Positions 55,326 through 64,000 of a DNA stretch of 64,000 bases are shown here, piece after piece. Numbering within the stretch: the first letter of the stretch is position 1; each line of letters begins with the position of its first letter. Under the pieces are notes generated by a model, which had not been told where the DNA came from, did no database searches, and saw nothing but the letters and a program-made list of their open reading frames with translations. Position numbers and translations under genes: made by a program. This stretch comes from Urechis unicinctus (taxonomy: Eukaryota; Annelida; Polychaeta; Xenopneusta; Urechidae): the NCBI GenBank assembly GCA_034190875.2, contig CM067343.1, positions 26,283,843-26,347,842 on the forward strand, read 5' to 3'.

Positions 55326-58300
55326 ATGGCGAGCGTCAGTACCTACTGCTGCCTATTTGTGATAATCGTTCTACTATCAGAGGGATTCTTGTCGAACGGT
55401 TTGTTATTTGAATGTAATGATTTCTACATATGTTGAATGTGTATCTAGATAAAGTCGTTTGTGTTTGATTCGAAACACTCCTCTGGGATCAATATAGCGC
55501 GCGGCGGTCACGCACCAGTTGTTTCAGGTCAATAGACAGGCAGTTGTGGGGAGGGCCAGAAAACCTTGTATGATTACATCCCGTTGTAGACTTGTTGGTC
55601 AATAGCTTTTGACAAGTGGTCATTTGATGTGTTAGCATGGCGATGTAACGACAAGTTGGCTGCCATTGAACAGATCACTTATGTACGCAAGCATCTATAC
55701 CTATCTGATCTATCTAGTGTAATTTAAAGGTCAACTTCAACGATTTTCATCATTCCTTTATTTTGTGTTTCAAAATGAAGATTAATAACTCATTAACCAA
55801 CGGGTACTCATAATTCATTGCACCGCTATGCATAACTACTAAAAATCCACCAATAAGGTTCCACTCGGAAGAAAATGCAAAGCCATCTTCTCGATGCCAT
55901 TTTGCCTCAGTTGGCCGCTAGGGACAGGTTGCGTGACGTCATTCCTGCTGGGCGGCCTCAGAGAGAATTTGACAGCGATCGAGCGAAAAGCGATTGTTTG
56001 GATTTTAGTATGACACTGTTTTTAAATGAAGCCATGTCTTCTTCTGATGAAAATTACGAGGCCCCATAGCATTAAATTGGGGCAACTTATGTCCATGACT
56101 ATTTATTTGAGGCAATACGGACGGGAGTTGAAAAATCCAAGTCACACTTCGAAATGACACCAGGGGCTCTAACTCAAGGGTCCGCTTCGAATGAAGAATC
56201 CACAAAAGATTTCGACGAATGGTGAGTTTAAGAATACCCTTCCCCAGCTTTATTGAACTACGTTAACTGGTAAAAAATAATCGTTAGTATCAATTACCCA
56301 ATAGATTTACACATTCTGTAAGTTGAGGATGGTATATTGACAGATGTAACTAATACAACAGATAGAACTTGGCTAGTGAATGTAGCTTTGTCATTGTACT
56401 GTCAGCACATTAAGTATTTTTGACAGATGATTACATGCAGTATATAAAGTATTTTCCTGTTATATTCAGTCAGGACTGCATCCCAATGGACGAAGTCAGA
56501 GTGTGCAGCAGAGGTTTGGCGAAAGTGATGGCTATAACGGAGGAATGGATATGCATCACCAAGCAGCCAGGATTCCTGGCAAACTGCCTGAATAAAAATG
56601 TGCTGGAAACTTCCAAATTTGAATCTATTCAAATGGGTGGACCTGTTGGAGATGAGGTCTCTACAATGAGTAAGTTAGCCATTATTGCCATTATTGCTAC
56701 ATATTTAAAAGGACGGTTTGTGTTCATATTTGAACAATCATATTTATTACTAAGTGGGAAATCAATCCCGCTGTGTAAAAACATTCAGTGTTCATATTGA
56801 TCAATCTAGCCTACCACAATATGGATTTCACATAGCCAAGAATAAATAAAACCATTAACATGAAATCCAGAGGCAGCTCTGCTTACAATACAATTACAAA
56901 GTGAGTGGGAATGGTTGACAAATGACATATGCGGCGCATTTTTTTTTAACTATGCCAACTTTATTTCAAAACCATAGACAACAATAAGGCATATTCCACA
57001 ACAAAAACGTACGAGCAGCCTGGGTCAGTATCATAAGCACCATTCTTGAAATGATCAGAACATAGAACCGTCGTGAGTGTAGGACTCCAGTGTTTGCGTT
57101 TGACTTTCGACACCCATATGCGGCGCATTTTGCTATCTTTTGGAAACAGAAAAAAACTCACGCCTGACTTCTCATTGTTCCAACAACCAAACGCACAACA
57201 ATAAGGCATAATCCACAACAAAAACGTACGAGACCGTGAAGAAAGACGAGTAAGTCACACGCTGTCAACCAACCGTGAAGGCTGAAGATGGCGAGGAATA
57301 TTCGCAAACAACCTGAATGACGTCACTGTCCGGAAATTCACGAATTTTACCGAGCGGTATCTTGTCAGATTCGACGTGGTAAATGTACATTCAAAAATCA
57401 TTTTTCTAAAAGAAAAAAAGTGCGCAGTCGCCTTATTTTGGTTACGATACCCTTTTAAAACATAGAACTTTTGAAAAAGGGAATAAAAAAAATCTTTGTA
57501 GTTGACATTTAAATATATGTTGAATGAAGGCGAAATACGTCATTGTCAATAGATAACGATGAATGTTGCTTTCCAGCGTGTATATTCGGTCGACACGATC
57601 AAGACTGTACTTACACCTGTAATTGCGCTGCTGATGGAGATTGTGATGCTGTGACTGGTGCATGTGATGGTGGATGTAGACAGGGTGCACCCCGACCTCC
57701 TGGCAACGAGAGAATCTTTGACTGGGGAGGACCGGAATGTAGGATAGGTAGCGATAACTACACATATTAATGAACTAATATGCTACGATTTACAAGTATT
57801 TAACATTAGCTCACTTGAATATATCGACATATATTTGTGTGATAAAACAGGCAATGTGGCTTTAAACAAACCCGTAAATCAAAGCGGAGATCCGACTTGG
57901 CCGGCTAGTAACTCCGTGGATGGTAGACTACCATTTGGTTTGCCAAACGCTCAAGAACTCGCCAACTGCACCGATACTGACCCAAGCGCTTCTGATTTCG
58001 CCTGGTGGTACGTGGACCTCGGCAAGAACTTTTATATCTACAATATTAGTGTATTCAACCGGTTACACCTGGAGAGTAAGTACAGTTGCAATGAAAATGA
58101 TGGATTCCAGGCTCCAGAAGAACTGGTAATTTTGACATTCGTGTTGGAAATAGCAGTAATATTATCAGCAATACACTATGCCGGTCTTATGAGGGTCCTG
58201 TACCTCCTGGAAAGGGTGTTACTCTATCTTGCGGTTTTAACCTGATAGGCCGCTATGTAAGCTTACAGAGAACAGGAGGACAGGAACCTAACATCATTAA

Positions 58301-59955
58301 CATATGTGAGGTGGTGGTCATGGGTCATGAGTACGTCACAGCAAGTAAGAGTACTTAATGATTATTTGTTAATACTTAACTTGAAACGGTACGCATATAA
58401 ATCTGCTCGCTTATTATCATCTGCATATTTCCAACATCAGTCCTTTCTCCTACGGTTTAATTATGTTTTTTTGGCTGTAAAAACTAACCAAAACTTTTGT
58501 CGTACCTTGAGATGCAATACATATTGGAGATCAATATAAACGACTATTTGGAATGAAGAAATCAACTGTCTAAGGGAGTAATGTAACTGCAAACAATACC
58601 TACCAAGCAGATCTCTATACGCATATATGCCCATACAATTTATACAATTAAGGAGAACAAATCAATTTCAGATACGACGAATTGCCTCTCCGACAGTAAT
58701 ACCGTAGTGGGTTGTTTAAATTGCTCCGGTTTTGAACCACCGCTTTGTACGACACGTAAGTAAACACTCGCCACCTTTCATCTATAATTCATCAACATTT
58801 ATCCTTCTTTGTAAAGTAAACAGAAAACTTAGAGGGAGCATCATTCATGGCTTGCATGGCCTGTATTCATTGCAGCATGCCGCCATGGAAAGTATGGGAT
58901 CAACTGCAATGCTTCCTGTTCTACTCATCAATGTCTGAATGGATCAGATACGTGCGATGGCTGGACGGGCGAGTGTCCAGATGGATGTCAAATGTGGTAT
59001 ATTGGCAAGCAATGTACCACAGGCATAAGTGAGAATCTTGTAACTACATACCATACCAGTGACCTTTCGAGAATTCTACCTGTTAAGTTGCCCTTATTAA
59101 ATTCATTATACACTTAAGCATGAATGGACATTGTGTGCAGAGGTTATCGACCTTGGGGAGGGGGTGGAGTTAACGGTCATCAATATAAGCTCAAATCAAG
59201 TCACTCTCCAATGGCGATCTGCTATGGGTATCTCGCCTGCTCTTGCTGCATACTACGGCTACCAGGTGCAATATAAACGGCAAAATGCATCCGACTTTAT
59301 TGTTGGTACCAACGTTACACACAATGTTGGTCAAGCAGAACAGTCAGCCACTGTCAGCGGTCTGAATTCTAACACGTTATATGTCTTTCAAGTCCGCTTT
59401 TACAGACAGTGGCGAGACCTATTTGAGGTGTCAAAATTGCCGTCGAACATGACGACTGTGAAAACATCGTGTAAAGGTACAGATAATGGATGTCTTATCT
59501 ACATTGGTTCATCTTTGATATCTACAAAGCATCGGGTAGTTACTTTTGTAATATTTTCTTTATTTGATTACAGCACCCGAACCAGCAACAATTGTGAACT
59601 TAACAACACCATCAAACATACCACCATACTCTTTACATGTCCAATGGCAGGTTAGTAATGGATATGAATATTCGCATAGCAAACCTATTGCATTTATTGG
59701 AACATGTTTCTCTGTCAGCTCTCTATGTTTTACAGCTGACGTCATCAGGTTGTGATAGCATCTCCTCCATACAGGTGCTGTACAGACATGTGGATACTGA
59801 TACATGGATGACACATAACATAGCTGATCCCGCAGGAACCACTAGCGCCAATGTGACTAATATTGCTGAGCCAGGTAGACTCGATGTCCGGATTAGAGTT
59901 GTGAATAATATTCACTTGGATTCTGAATCAGCGACTCACAGCTTGACACTTGGAG
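55326..59955 (+). CDS. Gene D ectodomain (exons 1-9)
   Basis: Exons 55326-55398, 57577-57747, 57851-58075, 58111-58344, 58672-58755, 58876-59028, 59141-59476, 59574-59650, 59736-59955; all open and matching gene B in length. The signal peptide starts [20 protein letters not shown]-like unit [19 protein letters not shown] lectin with [24 protein letters not shown] and [10 protein letters not shown]; Cys-rich linker and EGF-like unit ([10 protein letters not shown]...ECPDGC); fibronectin III domains ([16 protein letters not shown]; second domain ending in exon 9). Start chosen because it aligns with A and B and follows the conserved upstream element. Confidence 0.88.
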
Positions 59956-62900
59956 GTACACTCTCATTTTAAATAGTGATATTGGAAATTTCCAGTTGCT
60001 TTGTGAAGGTTGACTCTAGACCATTAAAACATCCATATCTTGCCTTTTAATTAAAACTAACTCTAATAATGATCTTCCTGGAACAGAATCTCAACCTCAT
60101 CTACTGTGCCGTCACTATGTTTCGACAACTCATATTCAATGATTAATCGATTTGGCTTGGCCTGTGTCGTGTTATATAATACCTGCTTGCTAAGACATGC
60201 AAACCACACATCTGTGTCCAGTTTGGAATCCAACAAGTAATGATCCCAAAATAGGTATCATCGTGGGACCAGTCGCAGGAGGTCTGCTGCTTATAGTTAT
60301 CGTCGTTGTCATCGTCGTCGTGTGTGTCAGGTCAGAGGGGAATGTATTATTTATTGATTGCCTTCAGGAGAGTGGATTATAATGATGTGTAGATTTATAA
60401 TTCTAAACTGTGTTTAAAGGAAAAATATGAGACAGCAATTGTCAACACATGAATACGACCACTTACAAATGAACAATAGAAGTGAGTATTGCTTACATTA
60501 CATGTAATTATGAATAAGTGTATAACAGTTGTGCTTTTAATTTATTGTTTGCACAGTAAGAGGGGTCGTACAAAACTTATCTCGGCATTTTGGTCTGATA
60601 TATACAGATCAAAGTTCATCGACGCAACAAAACCTTACAGGGGTACATGCAATAGAACATCCAGATAATACTGTTTATGAGACCATAGTGGTCGAATCTG
60701 ATGCAACACACCAGAGTGAAGGTGCAACTGTTCCTATCAGTGAAGGCGGGCAAGCTACAGACATCTTGGTGTCCCATCTAAAGTCGTATATGATCCAACT
60801 GTCAGGAAACATGACGAGCGAGTCACATGATGGAAAGATAGAAATTCGCGATGGGTTTACCAGACAATTCAATGCGAGTGATATGCCTGATAACGTTTTA
60901 TTTCAAAACATTTACCTGGAATATTTCACGCCCATCACTAAAGGGTCTTACAGCAGCCAATGATGGTACAGACGGAAATTACCCACACGGTAGATCGTAG
61001 TCTTAAAGTAAAACACTGGTCACATCGTGCTTTTTCTTCACCACAGGTTCTTCGTGATGTTGAATGCAAACAGCAGAAGGTGGATCATTCCGAAATAAGC
61101 TTAATAAAGAAAATCGGCACAGGTAACATATCTGGCGAGTTTGATATTCCGCATATAAGGATCCAGCCCCATCGAATGCTGCCAGATATTCATGAAATAG
61201 ACGTTTTGTATTGTTCAATTGACCGATGTTTGTTTTAGGTGACAATGATCAAGCTGTGGATATCAACGCTAGTTATATCAAGGTAAGACTGGTGATAGGA
61301 TTTAATATGTGTCATAGAAGGTGATTCTCTTGTGATTTATGATTCATGGGAAGATAGCACGATTTTAGTAATAGAGTGACGTTGCAGGGCTATCCCAAGA
61401 AGACAAAGCACTACATAGCAACCCAAGGTATGTTTTTATGGAATTAACAGATTATTATCGATCAACATTTCCAATATTATAAAATGATATTATGAATGGC
61501 AATAGAACCTTTGAAAGAAACCATGGAATCTTTCTGGACCATTGTATGGACACAACAGACAAACCGCATTGCCATGTTGAACAACTTGAAAGATGGCGGA
61601 GAGGTAATGCTAGTGACAGACAATATTAGATTGTAGTTATAATACACGACAATAGAAATTGCTGGTCATTGATGCATTTTCAATGCTTGATGTGGAATGG
61701 CCTTATCATTTATATGGTAAGTAATAGAACATTGAATTGAAAAAAATTGCATGATGACAGACCGAAAGGAAGATGTACTGGCCAGACAGTACGGACAAGA
61801 AGGATGTGATATTCTGTGGAAAATATCAAATCACCCTGGTGTTGTCGGAAGTGTATGGAGATTATGCATATAGGCGATTGATTCTGAAATACAAGGTAAT
61901 TACAATCGCTTAGCTGTTAATTTTGCCTGGCCTTCATTCATATCAATCATGCATTATTCTATCAATTATTTGCTTTCGAAGAATGAGGAGCGAGAGATTC
62001 ACCAGATTCAATTCTTGGCATGGGAAGACCAAAAATGCCCGGACATTAACTTCCCACTTCTCGCATTCAGACGGCGAATGTTGTGCTTGCCTTGCAATCC
62101 CAGCGGCCCATTAATTGTGCACAGCAGGTAGAAACTTATGTATAAAATGCATGACTAGAGTTACTTTTCCATGTTGTATTTAGTATGCACTCAAATGCAC
62201 ACGCTCTACCGTAATGTATGTTCAGCAATCTAGTGGTAATACATATTTTTGTTGTGTGAAATATTTATCTGCAGTGCTGGTGACGGTCGGGTGGGAATAT
62301 TCATTGCACTGGATTACCTGCTGAATCAAGCTAAATGTGAAGGTCAAGTAGATGTGTTCTCTTGTGTGTCCCGCCTTCAAATGCAGCGGAAGCACATGAT
62401 ACAAAGCAAGGTTAGCTGGGATCATATTTTATAACTGTGGGTTGTGTGTGCTTCACACCCCGACATTATTGATGAGTAAACTGCATTTCGATGTTGAGCA
62501 GCACCATTACAAGATACTGTACCAAGCTCTGTTGGAAGGCATTGAAACTCACATTGGTGAGCCCGGTGTCCCAAAAGATGATTTTGTGACGAAATACAAC
62601 AAACTACAGGATGAATCCGACTACAATAACCAGAGCCAACTGCGTGAGGAATACCAGGTCTGGTATTTTGTATACAGATCATTGAGTATAAACTCTTGAT
62701 TAGATCATGCATTATGTGCAACGGTGTATGTCCTTGCAGGTGATGTGCCAATACAAAGCCTCTTACAGCCACTCATTCTACTAGCGTCGCCAACAACGCC
62801 AAGAACAGATTCCAAGATGTTCCCACGGGTAATATCTCCGTAAATATATATATATCGTTGGCGCATCTATATTATCCAGTCAGCATCGAATTGAGAGTTG

Positions 62901-63966
62901 TGTATTCGAGTGAAAAGGATATCTTTGGATTTTGATTATGTGTCATCCAGTAGATTGCTTCAGGCCCAAACTGACAAGCCACATTCCGAGGACAAGGATT
63001 ACATCAATGCGGTGTTTGTTGACGTGCGTGCCAAATCGTTTGCTGTTAAAGAAAAAACATCTGCTTTCGGGATTTCTTCCTGCAAGGTTGTAATAATTCT
63101 GTTCATTTTCTAGAGTTTCCATAGGAAGAATTCAATGATTTTGACCCAAATGCCGCTTCCAAATACAGTAGTTGATTTCTGGAGGCTGGTCTACGATCAC
63201 AAATGTGATTCCATTGTCATGCTTAACGAAATGGACAGCACTGATTCGGTAAGACAATCTTAATTAGTAATCCAAAACTAGAGGTCCTTTACCATGGTTC
63301 AAAACATTGACGAGTGATAAATGTAACTGTGTTCCACAGACAATTGCAACATACTGGCCTGTTGATGAATTTGGAAGAGAAAGATATGGACCCCTTACAG
63401 TTGAACGCATCAGCTCGGAACTTAGATCAAATTCAAAAATTGGCATCAGAACGTTCAAAGTGTCTGATGACAGACGAATGGTAAACCCTAGACACAGGGA
63501 AATATATTTTATGCAAAGCGAAAAAGTCACATTGTATTATTGTTGAATACAACGTGTAGGTAAATCAATTGCGATTTCACGGTATTCAATTATTACAGAT
63601 AGGACAGCAAACCGTTCGTCAATTTCAGCTCTTTGGCTGGAGTAAGCATGACAATTGTCCCTCCGATCCCGATCATTTCATTGACCTGATTGATAACGTG
63701 ACTGAAAGCCGCCAGCAGCAGACCAACGGGGTCACTATCATACATTGCATGTAAGTCAGTACTAACTGAGTGATAAAGCAATCAATGAATAGATCAATTC
63801 GTCCTTATTATTCCCATTTATCATACCAGTATTATTTGCTCAGGAATGGGGCAGAGAGAAGCGGACTTTTTGCAACCGCCAGCTTTATGCTTGATGTGTT
63901 GAAAGCCGAAAAGGAAGTGGATGTTATGCTTGCGGCTCGTTACGTCACATCCAAGCCAACAGCCAG
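55326..63966 (+). CDS. Gene D: FTP-lectin/FN3 receptor tyrosine phosphatase, A-type, partial at right edge
   Basis: Same exon plan as gene A but on the plus strand; exons 1-26 lie in the window and the last exon is beyond the edge. The tail is of the A type: exon 11 carries HEYDHLQM, exon 12 carries TVYETI, and D1 has Ser in place of the catalytic Cys. Ectodomain and D1 are open. D2 carries three doubtful sites: an extra base near 62757, a missing base in exon 22 and a 13-nt shortening of exon 26. It may be a recent pseudogene, a receptor with a broken D2, or a victim of sequencing errors. Intron 1 is 2.2 kb (0.6 kb in A) because it took in foreign fragments. Confidence 0.85.
55990..56668 (+). 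pseudogene. P2X7-receptor-C-terminus-like two-exon fragment
   Basis: An open stretch ([11 protein letters not shown] at 56032, then a stop and a frame change, then [14 protein letters not shown]) runs to a donor at 56219/56220. A second exon from about 56471 encodes [14 protein letters not shown], then [20 protein letters not shown], and ends at a donor near 56668. The Cys spacing and the CIT..PGF..CLN..VL block match the P2X7-like intracellular domain found in many invertebrate transposon-linked proteins. The first exon is broken by TAG, so this is a relic within gene D's intron. Confidence 0.5.
56985..57209 (-). pseudogene. THAP zinc-finger-like fragment
   Basis: From ATG at 57207-57209 the minus strand encodes [16 protein letters not shown], then [17 protein letters not shown] and LCSDHF, the C2CH pattern of THAP DNA-binding domains (Cys pair, FP and Trp, final Cys-x2-His). 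The AVPTIF tail is missing. A 37-bp direct repeat (56979-57015 and 57196-57232, one mismatch) brackets it, so the coding start is repeated after the domain. THAP domains occur in transposases and host proteins. Confidence 0.6.
60222..60873 (+). CDS. Gene D transmembrane and juxtamembrane exons (10-12)
   Basis: Exons 60222-60330, 60420-60481, 60557-60873. The membrane segment ([15 protein letters not shown] plus Ile/Val) is identical in its core to A and B. Exon 12 contains [10 protein letters not shown] (ITSM-like T-x-Y-x-x-I). Exon 11 reads [10 protein letters not shown], so the ITIM-like pattern of A (Leu at -2) is not kept. Exon 12 ends with AAT then GCGAGT, a GC donor at the same place as in gene A. 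The nearby GT would give a stop in exon 13. Confidence 0.82.
61047..62410 (+). CDS. Gene D domain D1 (exons 13-19), catalytic Cys replaced by Ser
   Basis: Exons 61047-61122, 61239-61282, 61388-61427, 61506-61603, 61761-61895, 61982-62127, 62275-62410, all in frame. Blocks: [20 protein letters not shown] (spans a splice), [44 protein letters not shown]. The Ser codon replacing Cys is at 62123-62125. As in gene A the segment equivalent to NRFKNI...YDENRV is missing and no WPD loop is present (AWEDQKCPD). The shared changes show that the D1 loss predates the A/D duplication. Confidence 0.86.
62502..63966 (+). pseudogene. Gene D domain D2 (exons 20-26), with small indels
   Basis: Exons 62502-62657, 62759-62828 (or from 62740), 62951-63023, 63114-63248, 63340-63480, 63599-63750, 63844-63966. 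Blocks: [68 protein letters not shown] (Cys codon 63746-63748). An extra A in exon 21 would shift the frame if splicing used 62740, but using AAAG at 62758 removes it. Exon 22 has 73 nt against 74 in A and B, which shifts DYINAVFVD. Exon 26 is 13 nt shorter than in A and ends in another phase. Functional D2 is doubtful. Confidence 0.75.
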
Positions 63967-64000
63967 GTAATGATATCAGCTCATGTACTATTTGATCAAT

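Larger units (their letters stand above)
55399..57576. other. Intron 1 of gene D with inserted fragments
   Basis: The first 300 bases and the last few dozen resemble intron 1 of A and B. The middle (about 55.7-57.5 kb) is extra and contains the P2X7-like and THAP-like fragments listed separately. Confidence 0.7.

Overview
The window is intron-rich, AT-leaning eukaryotic nuclear DNA with long microsatellites, many decayed mobile elements and GT-AG introns. Its main content is four related genes for receptor-type protein tyrosine phosphatases (RPTPs). Each has an ectodomain of EGF-like units, a fucolectin/tachylectin-4/pentraxin-1 (FTP) lectin domain and two fibronectin III domains. Expanded FTP and MEGF-like receptor families and Polinton-like relics point to a marine invertebrate, most likely a lophotrochozoan such as a mollusc or brachiopod. 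This is inference; no species-diagnostic gene is present.

Layout. Gene A (minus, 195-7469) is a complete 27-exon gene. A spacer (7.5-15.1 kb) holds a lectin-exon relic, capsid-protein relics and dispersed repeats. Gene B (minus, 15142-23445) has the same exon plan but carries an in-frame stop in its second phosphatase domain. A long spacer (23.5-40.1 kb) holds tandem repeats, an unrelated fibronectin III fragment and a decayed Polinton/Maverick-like cluster (capsid-like, packaging-ATPase-like and accessory relics) with nested DNA-transposon insertions. Gene C (minus, 40164-48120) is a multiply broken pseudogene. A spacer (48.2-55.3 kb) holds Ty3/Gypsy fragments and SINE-like repeats. Gene D (plus, 55326 to the right edge) points the other way. 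Its first intron has taken in P2X7-like and THAP-like fragments, and its second phosphatase domain carries small indels.

The array was built by duplication and inversion. B and C share one type of cytoplasmic tail, A and D another, while all four keep nearly the same ectodomain. Upstream DNA of B (23.4-27.5 kb) is an inverted copy of that of D (52.7-55.4 kb), and part of A's upstream DNA also matches D's. A and D have lost the catalytic cysteine of domain D1 (Cys to Ser), B and C keep it, and none has a recognisable WPD loop. The family therefore looks like diversified, mostly catalytically dead receptors that present a lectin outside the cell and phosphotyrosine-binding or regulatory domains inside. 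This role is inferred from sequence only.
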